Below are positions 46,080 to 54,056 of a DNA stretch of 64,000 nucleotides, one piece after another. Positions within the stretch are counted from its first letter, which is position 1, and each line of letters begins with the position of its first letter. Position numbers and translations under genes: made by a program. This DNA comes from Rhizocola hellebori (GTDB lineage: Bacteria; Actinomycetota; Actinomycetes; Mycobacteriales; Micromonosporaceae): NCBI RefSeq assembly GCF_016862955.1, contig NZ_BONY01000049.1, forward strand, positions 1-64,000, given 5' to 3'. The notes beneath the pieces are model-generated. The model searched no databases. It was not told the DNA's origin and saw only the letters and a program-made list of their open reading frames with translations.

Positions 46080-47216
46080 ATGCTCATCGAGAACGCGCCT
46101 GAAGCCGGCTGGAACGACGTCACTTTCCGTTGGCAGGAAACAGATCCGAGCAACGAGTCGCACGCTGTTCTGGTGCGCCTGATCGGCGTGACCGACCACG
46201 CCTACGACGACGGCGACGTGCGCGCCTTCCTGATGCAGCGCGGTTCCGGCGGCCAGTGGAGCGTGCGGCTGCGCCTGCCGTCGACTTTGCGCTCCTCGTA
46301 TCAGATCTGCCCCATCCGCGATGCGCCCTGGGACGGGCATCCCACCGAAGAGCGATGGGCGCGCATTCTGGCCGCGGGTGTGCCTGATCCGCTCAATCCC
46401 CTCTTGCTCGCGGCCGGTGTCACCTATGGAAACCCTGATGCGGCTTCCATTCTCGAGCTGCCACAAGCGCCGCCGCAACCGTGGCACGCGCCCAGGCCGG
46501 GCGTAGCGCCGGGCACCATGACCCGCCACGAAATCGGCGAAGCCTCCATAGTCCATGTCTATGTCCCCGCGGGATATGAGCCACAGGGAATCCCGCTGCC
46601 GCTGGTGGTGCTCTTCGACGGGCTGTGGTGGATGAGGTTGAACATCGCGGCCACCTTCGACAATCTCATCGCCGACGGCGCGGCGCCGCCCATGGTGGTG
46701 GCGGCCGTCGAGTCGATTCATGGCGCGCCCCGCTGGCACGCCCTGACCCATCCCCAGGTGTACGAGCCTTTCGTGCTTGACGAGCTGGTGCCCTGGATCG
46801 AGAAGCGCTGGAACGTCTCCGGCGATCCGGATAGGACAGTGCTCGCCGGGCAGAGCCTGGGCGGCCTGGTGACCTCCCATCTGGCGCACTCGCATCCAGA
46901 CCGTTTCGGCTGGGTCATCGGGCTGTCGGTAGCCGCGTGGTGGGGCGGCGACGATGAGGGCGGCCTGTCCGGCAAGCAGATCCTCGACGCGTTCGCCGAC
47001 ACCGAGCCTGTCCCGGTGCGCTTCTTCCTCGATGTCGGCTCGCGCGAAGGCGACCTGCTGGCTTCGGTGCGGCTGATGCGCGACACGTTGCGCTCACGCG
47101 GCTACTGGATGCGCTATCGCGAGTACGACGGCGGCCACGATCTTGCCTGCTGGCGCGGCGGGCTGGCCGACGGCCTGGTGGCCGCGCTGAGCGGTCCGCG
47201 AGTGGACGAGTCTTGA
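46080..47216 (+). CDS. Alpha/beta hydrolase, enterochelin esterase-like
   Basis: This 378-residue protein has a strong ribosome site (AAGGAGGAG). An N-terminal beta domain (about 1-150, NDVTFRWQETDPSN..AVLVRLIGVTDH) matches the DUF3327 region of Fes-type esterases. The hydrolase part has the nucleophile in GQSLGG and a C-terminal His in DGGHDLACWR, with FFLDVGSREGD supplying the Asp. There is no signal peptide. Ferric-siderophore esterases free iron from catechol siderophores, a plausible role here, but general esterases share the fold. Likely repressed by the divergent TetR. Confidence 0.85.
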   Translation: MLIENAPEAGWNDVTFRWQETDPSNESHAVLVRLIGVTDHAYDDGDVRAFLMQRGSGGQWSVRLRLPSTLRSSYQICPIRDAPWDGHPTEERWARILAAGVPDPLNPLLLAAGVTYGNPDAASILELPQAPPQPWHAPRPGVAPGTMTRHEIGEASIVHVYVPAGYEPQGIPLPLVVLFDGLWWMRLNIAATFDNLIADGAAPPMVVAAVESIHGAPRWHALTHPQVYEPFVLDELVPWIEKRWNVSGDPDRTVLAGQSLGGLVTSHLAHSHPDRFGWVIGLSVAAWWGGDDEGGLSGKQILDAFADTEPVPVRFFLDVGSREGDLLASVRLMRDTLRSRGYWMRYREYDGGHDLACWRGGLADGLVAALSGPRVDES

Positions 47217-47234
47217 GGCACGCTAACATTGGCC

Positions 47235-48080
47235 ATGGCGAAGCGACGCTCGGTCGTCCTCAACGGGGACCTTGGCAGCGGCAAGAGCACGGTTTCAATG
47301 ATGTTGGCCGCACAGCTGGGGATCCGCCGCATCAGCGTGGGAGACCTCTTCCGGACGCTGGCGGCGCAACTGGGCATGACAGCGGTGGAGATCAATCTGC
47401 ATGCCGAGCTTGACGATAAAATCGATCATTATGTTGATCAGCTTCAGCGTGACATCGCCGCCTCCGGCGAGCAGCTGATCGTCGACAGCCGGTTGGCCTG
47501 GCACTTCTTCGCCGACGCGCTGAAGGTGCATCTCATCGCGGAGCCTCTGGTCGCCGCGCAGCGGGCGCTGGGCAGGCCGGCCAACTCGGTGGAAAGCTAT
47601 GCCGATGTGGAAGAGGCCCGCGATCGGCTCGCTATACGCAGCGAGAGCGAACGGATGCGGTTCGTCACCCGCTATGGCGTAGACAAGACCCGCCTTCGCA
47701 ATTACGACCTCGTCTGCGACACCACAAGCGCCACCCCGGAACAGGTTGCGGAAAAGATTGTCGAGCATCTCCATTCCCCGATGGAGGACGGGCCTGCCTG
47801 CTACCTCGCTCCAAAAAGGATTTACTTCACCGAGGATCCGGACGCCGAGGATGGCGCCGACCCGGATGGGCAGATCACCGTCGGCTACTCCGCGCCGAAT
47901 TTCTTCGCCGTGCAAGGACATCGGCGCCTGAGCGCCGCGATCCGAGACGGCGAAGGGCTCGTTGCCGTGAAACTGATGGCCGAGGCTCAGGAGACCATCG
48001 CCGGGGTCAGCTGCGTGGACTACTTCGAGGCCAACGCTGGCAAATTCGGATGCGAGCAGTCGGCGGGTCTTCAATACTGA
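47235..48080 (+). CDS. P-loop nucleotide kinase (CMP-kinase-like) with ParB-like C-terminal domain
   Basis: This is a 281-residue protein. The N-terminal half has P-loop NGDLGSGKST (residues 10-19) and ISVGDLFRTLAAQLG, QLIVDSRLAW and a lid-like RYGVDKTRLRNYDLVCDT, as in the (d)CMP kinase group. From about residue 190 the sequence changes to NFFAVQGHRRLSAAIRDGEGLVAVKLMAE, which resembles the ParB/Srx-fold motif VxGHRRLxAA. The fusion is unusual. The start could instead be TTG 47229. The next gene, 4 nt downstream, is an aminoglycoside nucleotidyltransferase; they probably form one transcript. Confidence 0.7.
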   Translation: MAKRRSVVLNGDLGSGKSTVSMMLAAQLGIRRISVGDLFRTLAAQLGMTAVEINLHAELDDKIDHYVDQLQRDIAASGEQLIVDSRLAWHFFADALKVHLIAEPLVAAQRALGRPANSVESYADVEEARDRLAIRSESERMRFVTRYGVDKTRLRNYDLVCDTTSATPEQVAEKIVEHLHSPMEDGPACYLAPKRIYFTEDPDAEDGADPDGQITVGYSAPNFFAVQGHRRLSAAIRDGEGLVAVKLMAEAQETIAGVSCVDYFEANAGKFGCEQSAGLQY

Positions 48081-48084
48081 CCGA

Positions 48085-48846
48085 ATGGATCAGCTCCAGA
48101 AGATCGTGCGGTTGGTCGGCGACACGCTTGGCCCAGCCGCTCTAGGAATTTACTTACATGGATCTTCTGTGGATGGCGGGCTCAAGCCCGCCAGCGACGT
48201 GGACATCATGGTGGTGTCCGAGCACAGCCTTGACGATCGGGAGCGCCGTGCCCTCGTCGACGGGCTTGCGCCGATCTCCGGCTCACGGGTGGCGGCGCGG
48301 CCGGTCGAGCTGACCGTGGTGGTCCAGGCGCAGGTGCGCCCTTGGCGGTATCCGCCGACGTGCGACTTCCTCTACGGCGAGTGGTTGCGCGATCAGATCG
48401 CGGCCAGCGGTCCCCCGCAGCCCGAGCCGATGCCCAACCTCGCCATCATGATTCCAATGACGCTGGCGGGCGACCATCCGCTCAGCGGCCCGCCGCCGGC
48501 CGAGCTGCTCGACCCCGTCCCGCCCGGGGACATCGCCCGCGGCTGCGTGGACGGCATCCCGGACCTGGTTGGGGACCTGCCCGGGGACACCCGCAACGTG
48601 CTGCTGACCTTCGCCCGCATCTGGGCCACGCTGGCCACCGGTGAGATCAAGTCCAAGGACGCGGCCGCCGACTGGGCCCTGGCCCGGCTGCCCGCGCCGG
48701 ATCGGCCGGTGCTCGAACACGCCAAGCAGCTTTACCTGACCCGCCGTTACAGCGAAGAAGCGGCGTGGAGCGACGAGCTGATGGCTCAGCTTCCCTCCCA
48801 TGTGGACACTGTTCTCGCCGAAATCGGCCGCCTGGCCAAGGGATGA
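48085..48846 (+). CDS. Aminoglycoside nucleotidyltransferase, AadA (ANT(3'')) family
   Basis: This is a 253-residue protein. The nucleotidyltransferase motif is YLHGSSVDGGLKPASDVDIMVV, with Ser27 and the catalytic aspartates D38 and D40. VELTVVVQ..VRPWRYPPTCDFLYGEWLRDQI and the C-terminal helical (DUF4111) part NVLLTFARIWATLATGEIKSKDAAADWALARLP match AadA-type spectinomycin/streptomycin adenylyltransferases. Length is close to the usual 260. Whether it protects against a drug or uses another hydroxylated substrate cannot be told from sequence. No mobile element flanks it, so it is probably intrinsic. Confidence 0.85.
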   Translation: MDQLQKIVRLVGDTLGPAALGIYLHGSSVDGGLKPASDVDIMVVSEHSLDDRERRALVDGLAPISGSRVAARPVELTVVVQAQVRPWRYPPTCDFLYGEWLRDQIAASGPPQPEPMPNLAIMIPMTLAGDHPLSGPPPAELLDPVPPGDIARGCVDGIPDLVGDLPGDTRNVLLTFARIWATLATGEIKSKDAAADWALARLPAPDRPVLEHAKQLYLTRRYSEEAAWSDELMAQLPSHVDTVLAEIGRLAKG

Positions 48847-48850
48847 CCCG

Positions 48851-49138
48851 TCACACGGCGACGGTGAGGCGAATGGTGACCATGTCACCGAGCTCCAGGC
48901 CTTCGGCCTTGCGCACCTTGTCCTTCACCGGCACCAGGTAACCCCCGTTCTTGGGGAAAAGCGATGTCGTCCACTTGGTCGACCCGATCCGCGCCGCCAC
49001 CGGAATCATGCCCCAGCCGTAGGTGACCGAGGCCGAAGCCGCCTCGAGCGCGCCACACTGCTCATCCGGGACGCTGACGAAGTGGTACGGCGACGGGCCT
49101 CGCCAAAACCACAGCTCACCGCTGAATTGCAGATCCAT
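48851..49138 (-). CDS. DUF1905 family protein
   Basis: This is a 95-residue protein from ATG 49138. The layout L.FSGELWFWRGPSPYHFVSVPDE.. VTYGWGMIPVAARIGSTKWTTSLFPKNGGYLVPVKDKVRKAEGLELGDMVTIRL is the complete DUF1905 beta-barrel pattern. These are small cytoplasmic proteins of unknown function. It is convergent with the AadA-like gene (4-nt gap). Confidence 0.88.
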   Translation of the reverse strand: MDLQFSGELWFWRGPSPYHFVSVPDEQCGALEAASASVTYGWGMIPVAARIGSTKWTTSLFPKNGGYLVPVKDKVRKAEGLELGDMVTIRLTVAV

Positions 49139-49199
49139 CCGAACAGAATAGGAGCTGTTCCGGACGGGTAACGTCCGCATTGACTCCTACGGTGCAGGC

Positions 49200-49757
49200 A
49201 TGACCGATAGCGATACCCCGTGGGAACCGCCGCTGGCCGGAACCGAGACGGAACATCTGATCGCCGCGCTCAACCGGCTGCGCACCACCTTCCGCTGGAA
49301 GGCCGGCGCGCTCGACGCGGCCGGCTTGCAGACCCGGGTCGGCGCCTCCTCGCTGACCCTCGGCGGCCTGCTCAAGCACATGGCCGCCCAGGAGGACTAC
49401 GCCTTCACCGTGAAAATGACCGGGGAGCCGATGGGCCCACCGTGGAACTCCAGCGGCTGGGACGGCGATTGGGAGTTCACCTCCGCCGCCGATGACACCC
49501 CGGAAGAGCTTTACGCGCTCTGGGACGGCGCGGCCGAGCGCTCCGCGACAAGGCTGGCCAAGGCATTGGCCAATGGCGGGCTTGACCAGCTGGTTCCCGT
49601 GTTCTGGCCCGACGGCCGCCAGATTAGCCTGCGCCGCCTACTGTGTGACCTGATCGAGGAGTACGGCCGCCACACCGGCCACGCCGACCTGCTCCGCGAG
49701 GCAGTCGATGGGTTGACCGGGGAGGATCCGCCGCCCGGCTGGCGCGCCAACGCGTGA
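49200..49757 (+). CDS. DinB/DUF664 family protein
   Basis: This is a 185-residue protein. DinB features include LNRLRTTFRWKAGALDAAGLQTRV..SLTLGGLLKHMAAQEDYAF and the C-terminal LLCDLIEEYGRHTGHADLLREAVDG with the metal-binding histidines. It closely resembles proteins described as mycothiol-dependent. It is the third DinB-fold gene of this window. It lies just upstream of a methyltransferase gene on the same strand. Confidence 0.88.
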   Translation: MTDSDTPWEPPLAGTETEHLIAALNRLRTTFRWKAGALDAAGLQTRVGASSLTLGGLLKHMAAQEDYAFTVKMTGEPMGPPWNSSGWDGDWEFTSAADDTPEELYALWDGAAERSATRLAKALANGGLDQLVPVFWPDGRQISLRRLLCDLIEEYGRHTGHADLLREAVDGLTGEDPPPGWRANA

Positions 49758-49822
49758 CCCGAGCGATGGTCTTGGCGGCGGTTAGAGTCGGACACGGCGA
49801 GGCCCAACGCTTGGAGGACATC

Positions 49823-50452
49823 GTGACGACGCCATCGGAGGAGACCGCCAAGGTCAAGCAGGTCTGGGAGAAGCACGCGCCCGGCTACGACCGGCAGATC
49901 GCCTTCCTGGAAAGGGTCCAGTTCGGCGGGGGCCGGCAGTGGCTGGGCGCGCGCGCTCAGGGGCGGGTGCTGGAGATCGCGGTCGGCACCGGCCTGAACC
50001 TGCCGCACTACCCCTCCGGAGTCACCATCACCGGCGTGGAGTTGAGCCCGGCGATGCTTGCCATCGCCCGGCGCCGGGCAGCCACCTTGGGCCTGCAGGC
50101 CGATCTGCGCGAGGGCGACGCGCAGCAGCTCCCCTTCGGCGACGCGCAATTCGACACGGTGGTCTGCGCGCTGTCGCTGTGCACCATCCCCTCTCCGGCG
50201 GCCGCCATCGCCGAGATGAACCGGGTCCTGGTCCCGGGTGGGCGGTTGCTGCTCCTCGATCACATCGGCAGCACCTGGCCGCCGATCTATGCCGTGCAAT
50301 GGTTGGTAGAGCGTCTCACCATCCGTTCCATGGGCGAGCATCTCACTCGCCGCCAGCTGGCATTGGTACAGGCGGCCGGGTTCGCCGTGGTGGAGCGGGA
50401 GCGGCTCAAGGCCGGCACGGTGGAGCGCATCCACGCGGTCAAGCCGGCCTGA
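49823..50452 (+). CDS. Class I SAM-dependent methyltransferase (UbiE/PE methyltransferase-like)
   Basis: This 209-residue protein starts at GTG 49823 with GGAGGAC upstream; the longer frame is unlikely. WEKHAPGYDRQIAFLERV is the typical opening, motif I is VLEIAVGTGLNL and the post-I acid is in GVELS. REGDAQQLPFGDAQFDTVVCALSLCTI forms the middle. It is most like phosphatidylethanolamine or quinone methyltransferases. It is followed by the diiron oxygenase gene with a 97-nt gap. Confidence 0.86.
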   Translation: MTTPSEETAKVKQVWEKHAPGYDRQIAFLERVQFGGGRQWLGARAQGRVLEIAVGTGLNLPHYPSGVTITGVELSPAMLAIARRRAATLGLQADLREGDAQQLPFGDAQFDTVVCALSLCTIPSPAAAIAEMNRVLVPGGRLLLLDHIGSTWPPIYAVQWLVERLTIRSMGEHLTRRQLALVQAAGFAVVERERLKAGTVERIHAVKPA

Positions 50453-50549
50453 GGCGCGCGCCGCCCGATAAATCGACATTGGTCGACATTGACAGCACTG
50501 GCTGCCCGTGCGACGGTCGAAGAAGGCGCGCATTTCGGGAGGTACCACC

Positions 50550-51653
50550 ATGTCGACCCGCGACTACTACATCCGTCCCATCGACAGCGACGGCTGGGAG
50601 GTGCAGGCGACCGGTGCCGCACGGCTCAGCTGGGAGTACGACGACGGACGGGAGCGGTTGCTTGCCTTGTACCAGAAGGGAAAGGACAAGCAGTGGGACG
50701 CGCAGAAGCGGATCGACTGGAGCATCGAGGTCGACCCGTATGACCCGCTCGGCCTGCCCGACGAGGCGATGGCCATCTACGGCACCAGGTATTGGGACCT
50801 GTTCGGCCCGAAGGAGCGAGCCGAACTGCGCCGGCATTACGCATCGTGGCAGTTCTCCCAGTTCCTGCACGGCGAGCAGGGGGCGATGGTGTGCGCGGCG
50901 CGCATCGTCGAGTCGGTGCCCGACCTCGACGCGAAGTTCTACTCGGCGACACAGACGATGGACGAGGCCCGCCACGCCGAGATGTATGGACGTTTCCTGC
51001 AAGAGAAGATCGGCATGATGTACCCGATCAATGATCAATTGCAGAGCCTGCTCAAAGACACCCTCAACGACTCCCGCTGGGACATGCCCTACCTCGGGAT
51101 GCAGGTCCTCATCGAGGGGCTCGCGCTGGCGGCCTTCGGCCTGTTGCGCGACACCACCAGCAAGCCCCTGCCCAAACAGCTGCTGTCCTACGTGATGCAG
51201 GACGAGGCCCGGCACGTGGCCTTCGGCAGGATGGCGCTGCGTGACTATTACAGCCAGCTCACCCAGGCCGAGCTGGCCGAGCGCGAGGAGTTCGTCATCG
51301 AGGGCTGCTACCTGATGCGCGACCGGCTGCGCGGGCATGAGGTGATGGAAAACTTCGGCATCAGCGCGCAGGAGGCCTTTGAAATAGCCGAGAACTCCCC
51401 ATACCTGCACCTGTTCCGGCGTCTGCTGTTCAGCCGGATCGTCCCGTGCGTCAAGGACATCGGGCTGTGGAGTGAGAAGCTTCAGCAGGCCTACGTGGAC
51501 ATGGGCGTGTTCGAGCTCGGCGAGTCCTCCCTCGACGACCTGATGCGCCAGGACGAGGAGCTGGCCGAGCAGCTTGATGCGCAACGCTTCGCCGACGAGG
51601 AGGCCGCGCGCCGCGAGGAGGTCGCGGCCGCCATCGCCGACGGCGCCGCCTAA
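50550..51653 (+). CDS. Ferritin-like diiron oxygenase-type protein
   Basis: This is a 367-residue protein with GGGAGG upstream of ATG 50550. Diiron ligands are visible: a Glu near residue 108 in HGEQGAM, E139 and H142 in DEARHAEMY, E189 in LIEGLALAAF, and E219 and H222 in DEARHVAFG. This is the four-Glu, two-His pattern of carboxylate-bridged diiron enzymes (AurF-like oxygenases, stearoyl-ACP desaturase type). It has no transmembrane helices. The substrate is unknown. The stop is shared with the convergent GMC gene. Confidence 0.85.
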   Translation: MSTRDYYIRPIDSDGWEVQATGAARLSWEYDDGRERLLALYQKGKDKQWDAQKRIDWSIEVDPYDPLGLPDEAMAIYGTRYWDLFGPKERAELRRHYASWQFSQFLHGEQGAMVCAARIVESVPDLDAKFYSATQTMDEARHAEMYGRFLQEKIGMMYPINDQLQSLLKDTLNDSRWDMPYLGMQVLIEGLALAAFGLLRDTTSKPLPKQLLSYVMQDEARHVAFGRMALRDYYSQLTQAELAEREEFVIEGCYLMRDRLRGHEVMENFGISAQEAFEIAENSPYLHLFRRLLFSRIVPCVKDIGLWSEKLQQAYVDMGVFELGESSLDDLMRQDEELAEQLDAQRFADEEAARREEVAAAIADGAA

Positions 51654-53182
51654 CCCGAGATCAGGTCGGCGGCCTTCTCCCCGATCATGTAGGCGGGGGC
51701 CTGGGTGTGGCCGCGGTTGATGCGCGGCATCACCGACGCATCGGCCACCCGCAGCCCTTGCACGCCATGGACTTTAAGGTCGAGACCGACCACGGTGTCG
51801 TCGCTGGTGCCCATCCGGCAGGTACCCACCGGGTGATAGAGGGTCTCGGCGCGCTCGCGCACGTGGGCGGCGAGACTGTCGTCGTCGACGTTTCCGGTCC
51901 ACGGCTCCATCGGCGCGCCCGCAAAGGGCCGCAGCGGGCGCGTTTGAAGCAGGCGATGGGCCACCTTGAGCCCGGCCACGAGGCGGCGGACATCGGCCTG
52001 CGCGCTCAGATAACCGGGATCGATGACCGGCGGCTCGGCCGGGTCGGCGCTGGAAAGCGTGATCCGCCCTTCGCTTTCGGGCTGCAGCAGCACCACCCCG
52101 ATCGTGATGCCGTGGCCGGGCGGCGCGGTCTGGCCATGCTCGATGAACGGCACCGGGGCGAAAATGAGCTCGAGGTCCGGCGCGGCGAGGGACTTGTCGC
52201 TGCGAATGAACGCTATTCCTTCGGCCACATTGGACGAAAGCATCCCCTTGCGGGCCAAGAGATATCGGAGCACCTGTCGCGGCGATTCGGCGGCGACCAT
52301 GGTGATCGGCACTGGGCAGTGCACCCCTATCCCGCTGGCCAGATGATCCTGCAGGTGCAGGCCGACCGCGGGCACCTCGTGCCGGGGGGTGATGCCCAGC
52401 GCGCTGAGCTGCTCGCCCTCCCCGATGCCGGAAAGCATCAGCAGCTGCGGGGAGTTGACCGCACCCGCGCTGAGAATGACCTCACGGCCGGCCGCGATCT
52501 GGTGCACGGCACCGGATGCGTCGCGGTAGGTCACCCCGGTGGCGCGGTCGCCCACCAGGTCGACCCGCTCCACCAGAGCCCCGGTGAGCACGGTCAGGTT
52601 GGGCCGGCGCCGGGCTGAACGCAGGTAGGCGTCGGCCGCGCTCCATCTGCGCCCCCTGCGCTGGGTGACCGGGGTCAGCCCGTACCCGGCGTGGGTGGCG
52701 CCGTTGATGCTTCCCTCCTGCGGCAGACCTTCCTCGGCGCAGGCGTCGAGAAACGCCATCGTCAGGGCGTGCGGCGTGCGCAGCGGAGAAATCCACATCG
52801 GGTGGCTCTCGGCCCGGTTGAAGTAGGGCAGCAGCTCGTCATAGGACCAGCCCGCGCAGCCCCAGCCGTCGTAGTCGGCGCGCTGCCCGCGAAGCCACAT
52901 CTGCGCATTGATCGAGGTCGAGCCGCCCAGGGTCTTGCCCCGCGGCCAGTAGAGCTCGCGGTCACCGAGCCCGGATTGCTTGCTGGTGCGGTAGTTCCAG
53001 TCGTAGGCCGTGGTGAAGAGCTTGCTGAACGCGGCCGGGATGCGGATCTCCTGCGCCTTGTCCGGCCCGCCCGCTTCCAGCAGCGCCACCCGCACCGCCG
53101 GGTCCGCCGAAAGCCGATGGGCCAGCACGCAACCGGCCGCTCCCGCACCTACGATCACATAGTCAAAACGCTGCTCGGACAC
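51650..53182 (-). CDS. GMC family FAD oxidoreductase (choline dehydrogenase-like)
   Basis: This is a 510-residue protein. The FAD Rossmann motif is YVIVGAGAAGCVLAHRLS..VALLEAGG. GMC signatures are RGKTLGGSTSINAQMWLRG and VILSAGAVNSPQLLMLSGIG. The C-terminal catalytic region has YHPVGTCRMG (His) and NRGHTQAPAYMIGEKAAD (second His). It oxidises alcohols, for example choline or a sugar alcohol; the exact substrate is unknown. It is downstream of the two small Cys-rich genes on the same strand, but a terminator separates them. Confidence 0.92.
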   Translation of the reverse strand: MSEQRFDYVIVGAGAAGCVLAHRLSADPAVRVALLEAGGPDKAQEIRIPAAFSKLFTTAYDWNYRTSKQSGLGDRELYWPRGKTLGGSTSINAQMWLRGQRADYDGWGCAGWSYDELLPYFNRAESHPMWISPLRTPHALTMAFLDACAEEGLPQEGSINGATHAGYGLTPVTQRRGRRWSAADAYLRSARRRPNLTVLTGALVERVDLVGDRATGVTYRDASGAVHQIAAGREVILSAGAVNSPQLLMLSGIGEGEQLSALGITPRHEVPAVGLHLQDHLASGIGVHCPVPITMVAAESPRQVLRYLLARKGMLSSNVAEGIAFIRSDKSLAAPDLELIFAPVPFIEHGQTAPPGHGITIGVVLLQPESEGRITLSSADPAEPPVIDPGYLSAQADVRRLVAGLKVAHRLLQTRPLRPFAGAPMEPWTGNVDDDSLAAHVRERAETLYHPVGTCRMGTSDDTVVGLDLKVHGVQGLRVADASVMPRINRGHTQAPAYMIGEKAADLISG

Positions 53183-53240
53183 GACGCCTCCTCAACGGCG
53201 AGGAATTCGATGGGCGAGATGTCGCGAACCCTACTCCGAT

Positions 53241-53273
53241 GAAAAGCCCGAGGATAGATATCCATCCCCGGGC
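53241..53273 (-). terminator. Rho-independent terminator of the Cys-rich paralogue pair
   Basis: On the minus strand the stem formed by 53264-53273 and 53246-53255 is 10 bp (one G-T wobble) with an 8-nt loop and is followed directly by TTTTC. It lies 13 nt after the stop of the second small gene and ends a short transcript of the pair. Confidence 0.75.
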
Positions 53274-53285
53274 CTGGTCAGCGGC

Positions 53286-53588
53286 CTACTTCTCGCACTG
53301 ATGGATGCAGCTCCATCCGGTGCTGCGGATCCAATCGCAGCAGGCATGGTGAACGCTTTGCACCTTTTCGTCGCGGTCGACGAACATCGTGATGATCTTA
53401 TTGCCCTCGATGTTCGACACCGCTTTCTGTTTGGCGAAGTCGATGTGGAGCACCTCGGTCTCGAGCGAGATATCCCGCACGGCGTATTTGCGCGCCTCCT
53501 CGGGGTACCTGTCGAAGACTTCACCCAGATCTTTGAAGAATGCCGTATCCACCGTAGGCCCGGCCACGGTCTTCGATTTCGTCTTCAC
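53286..53588 (-). CDS. Small Cys-rich protein, paralogue B
   Basis: This is a 100-residue protein from GTG 53588, with GGGGAGG upstream. It has no signal peptide. The first 85 residues are conserved with paralogue A: AGP..DTAFF..LG.VFD..P, YA, IDFAKQ.AV, EG..IIT.F.D.D. The tail HHACCDWIRSTGWSCIHQC carries four Cys in a CC-x9-C-x3-C pattern. I do not recognise the family. A RiPP-type precursor, a metal-binding protein or a secreted toxin are all possible. It follows paralogue A by 32 nt and precedes a terminator. Confidence 0.7.
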   Translation of the reverse strand: MKTKSKTVAGPTVDTAFFKDLGEVFDRYPEEARKYAVRDISLETEVLHIDFAKQKAVSNIEGNKIITMFVDRDEKVQSVHHACCDWIRSTGWSCIHQCEK

Positions 53589-53620
53589 GGTCGCCTCCCC
53601 AATGCACAGCCCGCGTGAGA

Positions 53621-53923
53621 TTACGTTGGACACTTCTTTTTGCATTTCCATTCGCCGCCCACGAATCCCCACTCGCAGCAGGCGAGGGAGTGCTCGGGGC
53701 CTTCCCCGCCATCGTTATCGTGGAACGAGGTGATGATCCGGCTGCCTTCGACCCGTGCCACCGCGTGTTGCTTCGCGAAGTCGATGCCCAGCTTCTCGGC
53801 CTCCTGGCGCGCGGTGCCGATGGCATACCTCGTCTTCGCCTGCGGATGCTTGTCGAATACTGCGCCAAGCGCGTCGAAGAATGCGGTATCCGCTTCTGGA
53901 CCGGCCGTCATTCCCGCTTTCAA
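53621..53923 (-). CDS. Small Cys-rich protein, paralogue A
   Basis: This is a 100-residue protein. The TTG at 53923 aligns with the GTG start of paralogue B, follows GGGAG, and gives exactly the same 303-nt length; ATG 53911 is a fallback. The body aligns with paralogue B at roughly half of positions. The tail is ACCEWGFVGGEWKCKKKC, also CC-x9-C-x3-C but with different intervening residues. Function unknown. The pair is transcribed away from the divergent MFS gene, which could be an export partner. Confidence 0.65.
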   Translation of the reverse strand: MKAGMTAGPEADTAFFDALGAVFDKHPQAKTRYAIGTARQEAEKLGIDFAKQHAVARVEGSRIITSFHDNDGGEGPEHSLACCEWGFVGGEWKCKKKCPT

Positions 53924-54056
53924 TCCCACCACTCCCTGATTCAAGTCGTCCCTGTTCAGGGCCGGTATCCGGCTCGGTATCAGGATAGGCAGATGGGCGG
54001 CAGCCAGCCCGGCGAGTCGCGAAATATCATTTTGTCTTCACAGTAGGTTGAGGGCG

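Noticed and set aside
48085-48846. AadA-like gene as a horizontally acquired resistance cassette
   Set aside because: No attC site, integrase, transposase or shift in base composition nearby.
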